Part shown: piece by piece, positions 15,449 to 25,498 of the stretch
How the letters are laid out: the number at the start of each line of letters is the position of its first letter
Numbering within the stretch: position 1 is the stretch's first letter
From: an uncultured Paraglaciecola sp.
GTDB taxonomy: Bacteria > Pseudomonadota > Gammaproteobacteria > Enterobacterales > Alteromonadaceae
DNA: 36,975 bases
NCBI RefSeq assembly: GCF_913020055.1
Contig: NZ_CAJWCF010000045.1
Location: 1 to 36,975, forward strand
Direction of reading: 5' to 3'
The notes under the pieces: generated by a model
Database searches by the model: none
What the model saw: only the letters and a program-made list of their open reading frames with translations
Told to the model about the DNA's origin: nothing
Program-made: the position numbers and the translations under genes

Positions 15449-16273
15449 TTAACCTAGTAAAGATAGAGCCGCTTGTGGACGCTGATTGGCCTGACTTAAC
15501 ACAGTCAAACTTGCTTGCTGAATAATCTGATTTCTAGTTAACTCAGCAGTTTCAGAAGCAAAATCAGTATCTTGGATTCGACTTCTTGCACCGGCAACGT
15601 TTTCAGAAATGTTAGTCAGGTTACGGATTGTTGATTGGAAACGGTTTTGCAAGGCACCTAAATCGGCACGCACACCACCAACAGTAGATATGGCTTCAGA
15701 TATAACAGTCAAGGCTGTAGAAGCACCATCAACAGTAGACACATCAGTACCGCCAACACCTAGACCAACAGCACCATAACCATCTGTTCTAGACAAGTTA
15801 ACAGAGATAGTTTGACCACCATTCGCACCTACCAAGAATTTAGATGAAAAATCACCTTGTAAAATATCTAAGTTGGCAAATTGTGAATCAGACGCTATCC
15901 GGCTAATTTCGTTTTTAAGGGCAGTTACTTCTTTTTGCAGAGCCACGCGGTCTGCAGATGAGTTAATACCGTTTTGTGATTGTACTGCAAGGGTACGAAT
16001 ACGTTGAAGTGAAGTAGTAACTTCGCCTAACGCGCCTTCAGCAGTTTGCACTAATGAAATAGCATCATTAGCGTTACGTGCTGCTTGGTTAAGGCCTTGT
16101 ACTTGGGTGGTTAATCTGTCAGTTATCTGCAAACCTGCAGCATCATCAGCCGCACGGTTAATACGGAAACCTGAAGACAAACGTTCAAAAGATGTACTTA
16201 AAGACTGCGCTGAATCGAACAAATTACGCTGCGCGTTCAACGATGATACATTGGTGTTTACGAATAAACCCAT
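15449..16273 (-). CDS. flagellin 4 (type A)
   Basis: A 274-residue flagellin starting [19 protein letters not shown] and ending [16 protein letters not shown], the same sub-type as flagellin 1. The D0/D1 regions are complete and the middle is short. TAGGAGAAA precedes the ATG. It has a clear sigma-28 promoter (16402-16428) and its own terminator (15261-15286), so it is probably monocistronic. Confidence 0.95.
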   Translation of the reverse strand: MGLFVNTNVSSLNAQRNLFDSAQSLSTSFERLSSGFRINRAADDAAGLQITDRLTTQVQGLNQAARNANDAISLVQTAEGALGEVTTSLQRIRTLAVQSQNGINSSADRVALQKEVTALKNEISRIASDSQFANLDILQGDFSSKFLVGANGGQTISVNLSRTDGYGAVGLGVGGTDVSTVDGASTALTVISEAISTVGGVRADLGALQNRFQSTIRNLTNISENVAGARSRIQDTDFASETAELTRNQIIQQASLTVLSQANQRPQAALSLLG

Positions 16274-16401
16274 GGTTTTTCTCCTACACTCTCAGTCCAG
16301 ACGATGCTGGCGACCGAATAATTATTCGGCTGGTTAAATAACACTAATAGAGTAACGATTTTGTATTTAAAAAATCATTACTACTGGCTCTCTCTAAAAT
16401 T

Positions 16402-16428
16402 GTATCGACCCATTTAAAATTCCCTTTA
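16402..16428 (-). promoter_or_regulatory. sigma-28 (FliA) promoter of flagellin 4
   Basis: On the minus strand TAAA (16425-16428), exactly 15 bases, then GTCGATAC (16402-16409). Two mismatches to the consensus -10 and exact spacing; leader about 125 nt. It lies in the divergent gap before the plus-strand propeller gene. Confidence 0.8.
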
Positions 16429-16532
16429 ACATTAATTTGCCTTTTTTCTATTAAGCGGCAACTTTTTGCCGCCTTTGCATTTACCTTTTACTTGAGTTTC
16501 AATGGGTTAAATAAGATAAAAAAGTTTGAAAA

Positions 16533-17483
16533 ATGCCCATAAATTGGATTAAAAAAATAGGAAATAAAGCTCAGCACAATGCTTTTGTCGATTTATGCGA
16601 GTTTAACCAACACCTATTTTGCTGTTATAGAGAGGCCGAAAATCACGTAAGTGCCGACGGTACAATACGCATACTCACCTTAGATTTTGCTGGCAACATT
16701 TTGCACTTAAATCAAATCGCTATTGCTAACACAGATTTAAGAGATCCGAAGATAACCATCACCCCTGATGGCAACATTCTACTTATTGCTTATGCACGGC
16801 AAACTTCTAAACATAACCAAACAATAGGCACACGTAACTTAACCTGGGTATCACAAACAGGACAAAGTTGGTCGGCTGCTAAAGAGTTTGCTGATAGAGG
16901 GTGGTGGTTATGGCGAATAAGATGGCATAAAAATAAAGCTTACGGGTTTTCTTACAATAGAAAACAGAACGCCATTCACCTGTATTCAGGTAATCCCAGA
17001 AGAAGCTTTCATCTGCATCAACCTTTTGCACTAAGTTTAGATAAACATAAAAAAGGTTACCCTAATGAAAGCGACCTTGTGTTCAATGACGATAAAGCTT
17101 TTGCATTGGTTAGGAGAGATGCTGACAGCTACTCGGCGCAGCTTGGCCACAGCACATTTCCCTATAAAAAATGGAACTGGATAGATTTGGGACGTTATAT
17201 CGGTGGCCCAGTCATGTTACGCCTAGATAATGATTTTGCCTTGGTAGCAGGCAGAATAGTCAAACATGGACGACTTGTAACAGGACTATTAAAGATGAAA
17301 TTATCGAATGGAGAGTGTCAAGAGTTATTGATTTTGCCTTCTGCTGGAGACAATAGTTACCCCGGCTTAGTATTCAAAGAAGGTCTGCTTTACATCAGTT
17401 ATTATTCATCCCATGAGGACAACAAAAGCTGTATATATTTAGCAGAAATTAAGATTGATTCATTAAACCTAAATAAAACCTAG
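16533..17483 (+). CDS. sialidase-like beta-propeller protein, unknown function
   Basis: A 316-residue protein without a clear signal peptide, so probably cytoplasmic. The N-terminal third contains CYREAENHVSADGTIRIL (residues 31-48) and TDLRDPKITITPDG (67-80), the pattern of exo-alpha-sialidase/BNR-type propellers, where Arg, Glu and Asp line the pocket. A degenerate Asp-box-like SQTGQSW occurs near residue 106. It is the only plus-strand gene inside the minus-strand flagellar block, with flagellin 4 divergent and flgL convergent, 16 bp away. Sialidases act on nonulosonic acids, and pseudaminic acid is one, so a link to the glycosylated flagellins is possible; nothing in the sequence proves activity. 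Confidence 0.55.
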   Translation: MPINWIKKIGNKAQHNAFVDLCEFNQHLFCCYREAENHVSADGTIRILTLDFAGNILHLNQIAIANTDLRDPKITITPDGNILLIAYARQTSKHNQTIGTRNLTWVSQTGQSWSAAKEFADRGWWLWRIRWHKNKAYGFSYNRKQNAIHLYSGNPRRSFHLHQPFALSLDKHKKGYPNESDLVFNDDKAFALVRRDADSYSAQLGHSTFPYKKWNWIDLGRYIGGPVMLRLDNDFALVAGRIVKHGRLVTGLLKMKLSNGECQELLILPSAGDNSYPGLVFKEGLLYISYYSSHEDNKSCIYLAEIKIDSLNLNKT

Positions 17484-17499
17484 ATAACTCGATTTCAGG

Positions 17500-18723
17500 C
17501 TAGATAAAATCAAACAACGAAGTACCTGTCACACGAGCAAAAGTGGCTTGCGCTGCTTGTAAGGCTGTTTCTTGACGGCTTAGCTCAGATACAGCTTCAG
17601 CATAATCTACTTCTTCGATATTAGATCGTGCTGCTTTGTTAGATATTTCCAAGTCCAAATTTGCGGCAAATACAGAGTCTGCGGTATTTCTTCTGCCGCC
17701 TATTTTCGAAATAGAGTTAGCGATATTTACAAAAGCATTATCCACTCCAGCTAAGGCATCTGTCAGAGCCTCATCAAAATCATTGTTCGCTATGTTTTCG
17801 TTATTCAATGCAATGACAAAATCATTCAATGTCTCCGCAATATTTCTTTTCTCTGGCGGCTCAAGTTGAAAATTAACGGTGTCACCTGGGGTGCCTGTAA
17901 TATTAAACTCTAAGCCTTTATACAAAACTGCACTGCCACTTGAAAAATCTACTGTGTCTAACACAGCGCCTGTACCTACATTGGTTACTTGTGCTTGAGT
18001 AGCAGACAAAATACTAATTTGAAACTCATTATTTGCTGGCGTGACAGCATCATAATTTGCTTCATAAAACTTATCGAAAGCGGTTTGCCCCTGAACATTT
18101 AAGGAAACATTTGTTGCGCCAACTGAACCAGAAATCGAAGTTTTAAGCCGAGACAGTACATTTTCAAATGCATCAAAGCCTGAATTATTCACCTGTAAGC
18201 TAACACTGTCTGAAACTTGAATTTGGTTTGCACCGGTATCACCCACAAAAGTATATTTATCTCCTACTGCACTAGGATTAAACACAAAAGCTGGGGAGGC
18301 AGACTGAAACCCAGCAAAAATATATTCACCTGCTGGATTTCTGCTATTCATCAGGTCGAATACTTGATCTCTAATTTGACCAATTTCAATTGCAAGGGCT
18401 TTTCTATCATCTGTGCCCACTATGCCATTACCTGACTGGATCATTAATACACGTGCACGATCTACCGCGGTGTTCACACTTTTAAGTACCGTTTCTTCTT
18501 GCTCTAGGCTGTTGACTAGCAAGTTACTGTTCTTTTTGTACTGGTTTATCAGTTCAATTTCTTCAGTCAAACGTATAACTTGTGCAGTTCCAACTGGGTC
18601 ATCCGACGGTCGCAACAGTTTTTTACCTGATGCTAACTGCTGCTGCACATCAGATAGATCAGCCTGATTATCTAAAACCGATTGAATAGTCCGGTCGTAT
18701 AATTGTCCCGTGGATATGCGCAT
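17500..18723 (-). CDS. flgL: FlgL, hook-filament junction protein (HAP3)
   Basis: A 407-residue protein starting MRISTGQLYDRTIQSVLD, with flagellin-like terminal helices (SNIEEVDYAEAVSELSRQETALQAAQATFARVTG near the end). FlgL joins the FlgK ring to the filament. AGGTAAA precedes ATG. It is 16 bp after flgK, the last gene of the hook/rod cluster, and converges on the propeller gene. Confidence 0.94.
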   Translation of the reverse strand: MRISTGQLYDRTIQSVLDNQADLSDVQQQLASGKKLLRPSDDPVGTAQVIRLTEEIELINQYKKNSNLLVNSLEQEETVLKSVNTAVDRARVLMIQSGNGIVGTDDRKALAIEIGQIRDQVFDLMNSRNPAGEYIFAGFQSASPAFVFNPSAVGDKYTFVGDTGANQIQVSDSVSLQVNNSGFDAFENVLSRLKTSISGSVGATNVSLNVQGQTAFDKFYEANYDAVTPANNEFQISILSATQAQVTNVGTGAVLDTVDFSSGSAVLYKGLEFNITGTPGDTVNFQLEPPEKRNIAETLNDFVIALNNENIANNDFDEALTDALAGVDNAFVNIANSISKIGGRRNTADSVFAANLDLEISNKAARSNIEEVDYAEAVSELSRQETALQAAQATFARVTGTSLFDFI

Positions 18724-18739
18724 AATTTACCTAGACCTT

Positions 18740-20908
18740 TTACCGTGTAACCCCAAGAATCGTAGTAAACAATTCTTGGGCTGTGGCTAATAACCTTGCA
18801 GCTGCTTGATATGACTGTTGATATCTGACTAAATTAGCCGCTTCTTCGTCCAAACTCACACCAGAAACCGACTCGAACCAATTTTTAGATTGAGATTTAA
18901 GTGCATTAGCAGATTGTAGGGATATATCTCCACTAGAGGCTTTTTGACCAATGTCACTAACAACATTTCCATAAGCTTCCTGAAAACTGATGGGCTGACC
19001 TGATCCTGAGTTATTCACTTGCATAATATCCTGATTTTGCAAATCCCCCATAATCAATCCATTGCGATTATCATTTAAGCCACCGGTGTTATAACCAATT
19101 GAAAAACTATCACCTGCTTTGGGCACTCCTTGCAAAGTCAAATCGTAGCCGGGGTAGTTATCTAGAGCACTAAATGCAGCGGGCCAAGGTGGTCCAGCAC
19201 CCGCACTTTCAGCTTGGGCTAGTAGGTTACTCAGATCAGTTGTACCAGATACAACTGTGATGACGGTTCCAGCACTATCTAACACTTGGTATTCATCGCT
19301 CGCTGTAAATAAAATTTGAGCGGGCGCACCTACGCCACCGGCACCAGTAGGTGAATTGCCTGGCCCATGTATGCCTCCCGCATTATCAAATGCAGATGCG
19401 AGACTATCGGTGAAGGTATTATCAATAAATATGTTATTAACCGAACTAGAAACCAACTGCGCATCGCCCAAATTATTTAAGCTAGCATTCACAGATATGG
19501 GTGAAGCAAGGGCTAAATCTTCAGGTCTAGTCATGGACACTTCAATACGATCTGCAGTATCTTTGGTGGGCTGTAATAAGAACTGATCACCTGCGGTGTA
19601 ACCTGTGCCACTGGCAAACTCGATTTCAATGCCACCAATAACGGATGTGAAGGTACCCGATTGAGCATCTACAGCTGGGTAGTTTTGAGTAATAGGATTA
19701 CCATTTATGTCCATGACAGGCGATCCATCTGCGTTCAACGTTGCTACAGTGATGTCTAATGTAGGGGGCGCACCTGCTGTTACGCTATTAATCGTTACTT
19801 CATAATCAGCACTGGTTACTTGCCCACCTGCGCCGTTAGTAATCCGCCCAGTAACTAAGCTATTAGCGTTAACATTATCTGAATAACTTAACCCTAAAAA
19901 TTCAGGTAGTGAAAAAATATCCCCACCCAGATGTTGATCTAAGTCCATACCTTGGCGATTTTGAGTGTTGAGTGACTCCGTAATAGCGATGGCTATTTGC
20001 CCAAGTTCTCGGCGACTAGTTTCAAGCACTTCATCTCGGTACCTAAACAGTCCACCAATAGCTCCTCCTAACTCAGTTTCTCGGATATTGATAGTTGTAG
20101 GTTTACCATTACTGGTAAGCTGCAGGGATTTATAATTTAAATCAGCGTCGTTATTCACTTCAAAAACATTAAATGAGCCATCTTCTAACACTAACGATTC
20201 GCCAGAGCTTAGGTTAATCATCACCGAGCCATCGTTTTTAGCACTTTGACGTACTTCGATAGACACTAAACTAGCCAATTCTAAAACAGCATTGTCTCGT
20301 TGGTTTTTTAAGGTACCGGGTTCATCAAATCGATTGTTGGCCTGATTAGTTCGAATAGCATCATTGAGATCCGCTATAGACTGAACAATTGAATTCAAGC
20401 TGTCGATGTTAGCCCCCACTTCAACATTCAGCTCTTGCTCTTTATCTCGCAAAAATCCCGATACTATGCCTATTTGCCCTACTAAAGACTCAGCTTCACT
20501 CAACACCATCTGCCTACCCGAAAGGTTTGTAGGGATATCAGTAGCCGTTTGCACCGCAGCAAAAAAACGACTCATGCTAGCAGAAATACTATTCGCTTCA
20601 CCGGCGAATACATTATCGATAACAGAGGTTCGATTAAAATAATTTTCAAATTCACTTTGTAAGGTAGTGTCACGACGCAGTTGGTTTTGTGCGAAAATAT
20701 TGATCACTCGCTCTGTAGTTGAGCGTCCTACCCCACCTGTTAGCTGACTTTCAAAAGTGGTGCGCTCACGTACAAAACCCTCAGTATTAACATTAGCTAT
20801 GTTATTACCTGTTGTTGTCAACAGCTGGTTACTTGCGTTAACACCACTAGTCGCTATGGAGAATAAATCTGCGGTTCTAGTATTGCTGTTTGAACTATTA
20901 GTAATCAT
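18740..20908 (-). CDS. flgK: FlgK, hook-filament junction protein (HAP1)
   Basis: A 722-residue protein. The N-terminus carries the rod/hook signature TTGNNIANVNTEGFVRER (about residues 31-48), and the C-terminus ends SYQAAARLLATAQELFTTILGVTR. It is longer than enteric FlgK (about 550) because of an extended variable middle, which is common in marine gammaproteobacteria. The start overlaps flgJ by 4 bp. Confidence 0.94.
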   Translation of the reverse strand: MITNSSNSNTRTADLFSIATSGVNASNQLLTTTGNNIANVNTEGFVRERTTFESQLTGGVGRSTTERVINIFAQNQLRRDTTLQSEFENYFNRTSVIDNVFAGEANSISASMSRFFAAVQTATDIPTNLSGRQMVLSEAESLVGQIGIVSGFLRDKEQELNVEVGANIDSLNSIVQSIADLNDAIRTNQANNRFDEPGTLKNQRDNAVLELASLVSIEVRQSAKNDGSVMINLSSGESLVLEDGSFNVFEVNNDADLNYKSLQLTSNGKPTTINIRETELGGAIGGLFRYRDEVLETSRRELGQIAIAITESLNTQNRQGMDLDQHLGGDIFSLPEFLGLSYSDNVNANSLVTGRITNGAGGQVTSADYEVTINSVTAGAPPTLDITVATLNADGSPVMDINGNPITQNYPAVDAQSGTFTSVIGGIEIEFASGTGYTAGDQFLLQPTKDTADRIEVSMTRPEDLALASPISVNASLNNLGDAQLVSSSVNNIFIDNTFTDSLASAFDNAGGIHGPGNSPTGAGGVGAPAQILFTASDEYQVLDSAGTVITVVSGTTDLSNLLAQAESAGAGPPWPAAFSALDNYPGYDLTLQGVPKAGDSFSIGYNTGGLNDNRNGLIMGDLQNQDIMQVNNSGSGQPISFQEAYGNVVSDIGQKASSGDISLQSANALKSQSKNWFESVSGVSLDEEAANLVRYQQSYQAAARLLATAQELFTTILGVTR

Positions 20909-21897
20909 TGTATGCCGCCCGCATCACTTGGAGTGCCTAATTGTTGTGCTGAAAAACGTTTGAATTGTTCGCCTTCAAACACCGAGATAACTTTACTGGC
21001 ATAATCCGGATCGGTGGCATACCCCGCTTTTTGCAACTCTGAAAAGTATTGCTCCGTTGACTGACTCTGCTTTACTGCCTCTTCATACCTAGGGTTTTGT
21101 TTGACAAAACCCACGTAATCTTGCATTGATTCGGCAAAGGAGTCATACATTCTAAAGGGGGCTTTTTTTGTAGCTGCAACACCTTGTTCAAACTCAATAG
21201 TATTAACCAATGCACGGTCACCTTGCCAACGACGATCTGCTTTAATACCAAATAAATTGTGCGAGTTTTGCCCTGAAGTATTATGGATCATATGTTTACC
21301 CCAGCCTGTCTCGATAGCGGCTTGCGCCAACAAAGCTTTGGGGTCAAGACCTAACTGCTCAGCGGCCTGCTGTGCTGCTGGGTAAAGCTGTTCGATAAAG
21401 GACTGTGCATCTTCAAAAGCCGCAGTTTTAAAAGACTGAAAGGTTTTTATAGGCTGCTTGCCTAACACATCTTCTTGAGCTTTTTGCGTACTGGCGATTG
21501 CATTTCGGTTAATACTTGAAAGGTTACCATCATTACGTAATGCTCCCGCCGGCATATAGTCGTCACCGACTTTACCGAGTTGACGTACAATTATTTCCGC
21601 TAGACCTATGCTGCCATTACTGGCTAAATCACTGGCTATTTGTGTGTCATGCATATCTCGGTAAAACTTAACTTGTTCTGAGTTAAATGGGCTATCTTTA
21701 TCCGCCATCACATCTTGCGCTTTTCGCATGGATTTGAGCATCATTTGTACAAAGATGGCTTCGAATTGTTTGGCTGCTTCATCTAATGCTTTACCGTCGC
21801 CACTTTGAGCGGCTCGGCGCAACTCATCCAAGCCTTTAATATCATTGGCATTTCTGGATAATTCAAGTGGGCTTTTGTTATTAAGCAACTGTTCCAT
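20905..21897 (-). CDS. flgJ: FlgJ, rod cap and peptidoglycan hydrolase
   Basis: A 330-residue two-domain protein. The N-terminal rod-binding part includes AAKQFEAIFVQMMLKSMRKA (residues 41-60). The C-terminal glucosaminidase domain (about 165-320) contains AQAAIETGWGKHMI with catalytic Glu196. It opens a local hole in peptidoglycan for rod growth. Both domains are intact, so this is the dual-function beta/gammaproteobacterial form. Confidence 0.94.
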   Translation of the reverse strand: MEQLLNNKSPLELSRNANDIKGLDELRRAAQSGDGKALDEAAKQFEAIFVQMMLKSMRKAQDVMADKDSPFNSEQVKFYRDMHDTQIASDLASNGSIGLAEIIVRQLGKVGDDYMPAGALRNDGNLSSINRNAIASTQKAQEDVLGKQPIKTFQSFKTAAFEDAQSFIEQLYPAAQQAAEQLGLDPKALLAQAAIETGWGKHMIHNTSGQNSHNLFGIKADRRWQGDRALVNTIEFEQGVAATKKAPFRMYDSFAESMQDYVGFVKQNPRYEEAVKQSQSTEQYFSELQKAGYATDPDYASKVISVFEGEQFKRFSAQQLGTPSDAGGIQ

Positions 21898-21908
21898 GAC
21901 GATAACCT

Positions 21909-23021
21909 TTAAATAACGACCAGATCGCCTTGCAAGGCACCTGCTTCGCGTAAAGCTTCTAAGATAGCCATTAGATCACCCGGTGCTGCGCCGACTTCAT
22001 TCACCGCCCTTACTAACTCATCTAAGGTGACACCGGGATTAAAACTAAACATCCTCGTATCGTCTAAATTCACATCAACTATAGATTGAGTGGTCACGAC
22101 TGTTTCTCCCCCTGCTAAAGCATTAGGTTGAGCAACGGTTTGGTTTTCAGCGATTGTGACCGTTAACCCTCCATGCGTAATCGCGGCAGGTAAAAGCCGT
22201 ACATCTTGACCAATCACTATGGTACCTGTACGACTGTTGATCACTACTTTTGCCGAAGCTTTGGCAGGCACAAATTCGAAGTTTTCTAACGTCGCAAGAA
22301 AACCAACTCTTTGCCCAACATCTCTAGGTGCAGAGACTCTGACCGAAGCCGCATCAATGGGCGTGGCGATGATATAACCTTTATCAGGATCTGCTCCTAA
22401 TCGAGTATTAATCGTATCAGCCAAAATTTGGGCCGTTGAAAAATCTGGGTATTTTAGGTTTAAGGTTAAAAAGTCACTTTGCATAAAACCACTAGGCACA
22501 GCTCGCTCTACCAAAGCGCCATTAGCAATCCGTCCAACGGTAGGGGTATTGACCACTATTTTTGAACCATCACCACCTTCCGCACCAAATCCGCTCACCA
22601 CTAAACTACCTTGTGCTATCGCATAAACTTTGCCATCCAACCCTTTTAAGAAAGTTTGAATTAGCGTACCACCTTGCAAACTCGCTGCCTCACCAATAGA
22701 TGAAACCGTTACATCGATCGTTTGCCCCGGCTTGATAAATGGAGGCAATAAAGCATGTACTGCAACGGCAGCAACATTCTTAATTTTTGGCTTGAGAGCA
22801 CTATCTAAACTGATGCCAAAATTTGACAGCATAGTTCGAAAACTTTGCTCAGTAAATGGGCTCTGCTCGCCTGTTCCAGGCAAACCAACAACTAAACCAT
22901 AACCTACTAACTGGTTACTTCTGACACCTTGCACAGAGGCCAAATCTTTTATTCTCTGTGCATAAGTCATAGGCGATAACATCATGCTAACTACAACTGC
23001 CATGGTAATAAAAGACTTCAT
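21909..23021 (-). CDS. flgI: FlgI, P-ring protein
   Basis: A periplasmic ring protein with [30 protein letters not shown] directly after a signal peptide, and [31 protein letters not shown] at the C-terminus. The frame is open to 23069, overlapping flgH. GGGGA sits just before the ATG at 23021, which gives a normal signal peptide (MKSF to TYA, about 21 residues) and a 371-residue precursor close to the usual 365. I chose that start. Confidence 0.94.
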   Translation of the reverse strand: MKSFITMAVVVSMMLSPMTYAQRIKDLASVQGVRSNQLVGYGLVVGLPGTGEQSPFTEQSFRTMLSNFGISLDSALKPKIKNVAAVAVHALLPPFIKPGQTIDVTVSSIGEAASLQGGTLIQTFLKGLDGKVYAIAQGSLVVSGFGAEGGDGSKIVVNTPTVGRIANGALVERAVPSGFMQSDFLTLNLKYPDFSTAQILADTINTRLGADPDKGYIIATPIDAASVRVSAPRDVGQRVGFLATLENFEFVPAKASAKVVINSRTGTIVIGQDVRLLPAAITHGGLTVTIAENQTVAQPNALAGGETVVTTQSIVDVNLDDTRMFSFNPGVTLDELVRAVNEVGAAPGDLMAILEALREAGALQGDLVVI

Positions 23022-23034
23022 ATAATTCCCCATG

Positions 23035-23736
23035 TTAAAACGGCCAGTATTCAGATGAGAAAAAGCCACTTAACCAGCCTTCCCTTTGTGCGGTATCAAA
23101 GCTACCGGTGCCACTGTATTGAATACGTGCATTAGCTATCTTGGTTGATGCTATTTCATTGGTTGGGCTAACGTCTGCTGGACGAACCACACCTGTTAGG
23201 CGGATATATTCGTCACCATTGTTTAAGGTTAGCCATTTCTCTCCTCTAACCAGCAAATTTTGATTGGCTAATACTTGCACTACTGTGACTGAAATACTGC
23301 CGGTTAAATTGTTGCTTTGGTTGGCAGAGGAATCACCAGAAAAATCGTTAGATGCATCCAAGCCTAGTTGTACCGATTCATTACCAATATTGAGTGCATT
23401 TCCACCCAATCCTAATATTGGATTAACCGCTACCCCAGTTGCTTTTGATGTGCTTGTCCCCGCTGATTTAGTCGCGCGAGTATTTTCTCGCAGGCTAACA
23501 GTAATAATGTCACCTACACGCCTTGCCTTAACATCCGAGAACAAGTTATTGGCCATGTCAGACTGAAAAATAGAGCCATCTTGCGCCACTTTTTGCTGAG
23601 GTATCTCGGGCAAAATAGGCGCATAGAATGGATCATTTGGTAAAGGTTGTTGACCATTAGTAGATTGACAACCACCTAACAACATAATGCTAAGACACAC
23701 ACATAGTAATTTAAGCAACGCTAACTTATTCATCAC
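23035..23736 (-). CDS. flgH: FlgH, L-ring lipoprotein
   Basis: A 233-residue outer-membrane lipoprotein with lipobox LLGGC (Cys23). The family core includes [26 protein letters not shown] (about residues 54-79), then [28 protein letters not shown] and the terminal [14 protein letters not shown]. It forms the L ring around the rod. Located between flgG and flgI. Confidence 0.94.
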   Translation of the reverse strand: MMNKLALLKLLCVCLSIMLLGGCQSTNGQQPLPNDPFYAPILPEIPQQKVAQDGSIFQSDMANNLFSDVKARRVGDIITVSLRENTRATKSAGTSTSKATGVAVNPILGLGGNALNIGNESVQLGLDASNDFSGDSSANQSNNLTGSISVTVVQVLANQNLLVRGEKWLTLNNGDEYIRLTGVVRPADVSPTNEIASTKIANARIQYSGTGSFDTAQREGWLSGFFSSEYWPF

Positions 23737-23749
23737 AGTTTTACCCTCA

Positions 23750-24538
23750 TTAAAGCTGTTGAATTACTTGACCCAACATAGAGTCAACGGCTGAAATCAC
23801 CTTTGAATTCATTTCGTACAAACGCTGACTTTCAATCAAGTTGACTAGCTCTTCTGTCACATTCACATTAGACGTTTCAAGTGCCCCTTGAACTACTGTG
23901 CCAATTCCTTCCAATCCTGGAACACCTTGAATAGGTGCGCCACTGACGGCAGTTTCAACATATAGATTTTGCCCGGTAGGTTGTAAACCTGTGGGATTAA
24001 TGAAGTCTGATAAACTAATCTGCCCCAAAACTTGTGGATCGGCTTGCCCTCTGACTGAAGCGGATACCTCGCCATCTTGAGATATAGTCAATTGTTGAGC
24101 GTTTTCTGGAACAGTAATAGTTGGTTGCAATAAAAATCCAGCTCCAGGTGTCACGATTTGTCCTTGATCATTCAGAGTAAACTGACCATTTCGAGTGTAT
24201 GCAGTGCTGCCATCAGGTTGCAATATTTCAAAAAAGCCTTTGCCCTGCACCATCATGTCTAAAGATTTTTCAGTGGTCAGCATATTGCCCTGTGTATGTG
24301 CTTTTTGCGTCGCAACCACTTTACTACCTGCACCTAACATCAAACCTGAAGGTAACTCTGTATCCGCTGAAGAGCGGCCACCAGGTTGATTGATATTTTG
24401 ATAAAGTAAGTCTTCGAAAATCGCCCGGTCTTTTTTGAAACCCACTGTACTGGCGTTAGCCAAGTTATTGGATATAACTGCCACATCTGTCTGAGCAGCA
24501 TCTAGGCCTGTTTTACTTATCCACAATGCAGGATGCAT
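23750..24538 (-). CDS. flgG: FlgG, distal rod protein
   Basis: A 262-residue rod protein starting MHPALWISKTGLDAAQTDVAVISNNLANASTVGFKKDRA, the classic FlgG signature. It ends NVTEELVNLIESQRLYEMNSKVISAVDSML. It builds the distal rod. AGGAGA precedes the ATG. Confidence 0.95.
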   Translation of the reverse strand: MHPALWISKTGLDAAQTDVAVISNNLANASTVGFKKDRAIFEDLLYQNINQPGGRSSADTELPSGLMLGAGSKVVATQKAHTQGNMLTTEKSLDMMVQGKGFFEILQPDGSTAYTRNGQFTLNDQGQIVTPGAGFLLQPTITVPENAQQLTISQDGEVSASVRGQADPQVLGQISLSDFINPTGLQPTGQNLYVETAVSGAPIQGVPGLEGIGTVVQGALETSNVNVTEELVNLIESQRLYEMNSKVISAVDSMLGQVIQQL

Positions 24539-24613
24539 AGATTGTCTCCTAAAAAATTCGTTTGTTAGCGTATTTTGCTAACGGTTGTGACATACACCAG
24601 CGCAACAATTACC

Positions 24614-25357
24614 TTAGATAATGCGCAACAACGTATTACCACGAGTATCAATTTCTTTTGCTTGTTTCATCATCTTAATTTGCATTTCATAATGTCGTTG
24701 CAAGTTGATCATATTGACCATTTCTTCTACTGGGTTAACATTACTGCCTTCAAGTACCCCAGTACGAACATTGACTATCAGATCTTCTTCAGCCAGTTCA
24801 CCGTTTTTTAAGCGGAAAAGGCCATCTGCGCCACGCTCCATATCACGTAAATTTGGATTGACTAACTTAAGTCGACCAACTTCTTCCAACACTGTTTCAG
24901 GTGCGCCTTGCGGTCTAACTGAAAGCGTTCCGTCATTGGCTATATTGATATTGGATAAGGGGATAGGCAGAAACACTGGGCCAAAATCACCCACTACTGT
25001 ATTACCGGAAGAATCTTTGAGCTCGCCGTTTGGACCTAATTCAAAACTACCATTACGGCTATAAGCTTCATTACCTTGTGCATCTTGCACTGAAAACCAA
25101 CCATCACCTTGAATCGCTAAATCTAACTCTCGGCCAGTCTGGATCATAGGACCGCCCTCAAAGTTATTAACGGCATTTTCTGTCATAGAAAACACCCGGG
25201 TAGGCAAACCTTCGCCGAAAGCTGGCATTGCTCGCGCTTGTTCGAGCTGAGCCCTAAAACCAGTGGTTTGAGCATTAGCTAGGTTATTAGCTCGCACAGA
25301 TGCACCGAGTAAATCTTGTTTAGCGCCACTTGCGGCGATGTAAAGTAGTTTATCCAT
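24614..25357 (-). CDS. flgF: FlgF, proximal rod protein
   Basis: A 247-residue rod protein (MDKLLYIAASGAKQDLLGASVRANNLANAQTTGFRAQ at the start; NPVEEMVNMINLQRHYEMQIKMM near the end). It is the first gene after a terminator and a sigma-54 site, so it probably heads a separate flgFGHIJKL transcript. The Shine-Dalgarno site before it is weak. A 75-bp gap separates it from flgG. Confidence 0.94.
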   Translation of the reverse strand: MDKLLYIAASGAKQDLLGASVRANNLANAQTTGFRAQLEQARAMPAFGEGLPTRVFSMTENAVNNFEGGPMIQTGRELDLAIQGDGWFSVQDAQGNEAYSRNGSFELGPNGELKDSSGNTVVGDFGPVFLPIPLSNINIANDGTLSVRPQGAPETVLEEVGRLKLVNPNLRDMERGADGLFRLKNGELAEEDLIVNVRTGVLEGSNVNPVEEMVNMINLQRHYEMQIKMMKQAKEIDTRGNTLLRII

Positions 25358-25395
25358 GACAGATTATTGACTTAGTTGGATCTTGGTTTAAATAA

Positions 25396-25413
25396 CTGCA
25401 AGTTAGATGCCAT
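25396..25413 (-). promoter_or_regulatory. sigma-54 promoter of flgF operon
   Basis: On the minus strand TGGCATCTAACTTGCA, with GG and GC exactly 10 apart and near-consensus flanks. The expected start near 25386 gives a leader of about 28 nt before flgF. Confidence 0.8.
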
Positions 25414-25446
25414 CTAATGAGATTAAATTAGGTTCCGAACAGACAT

Positions 25447-25471
25447 AAAAAAGGCTGCTCGAAAGCAACCT
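25447..25471 (-). terminator. terminator between flgE and flgF
   Basis: On the minus strand AGGTTGC and GCAGCCT form a 7-bp stem (one T-G pair) with a 6-base loop followed by T6, 28 bp past the flgE stop. Confidence 0.8.
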
Positions 25472-25498
25472 AATATGTTCTTAAATATCAGTACGTTA

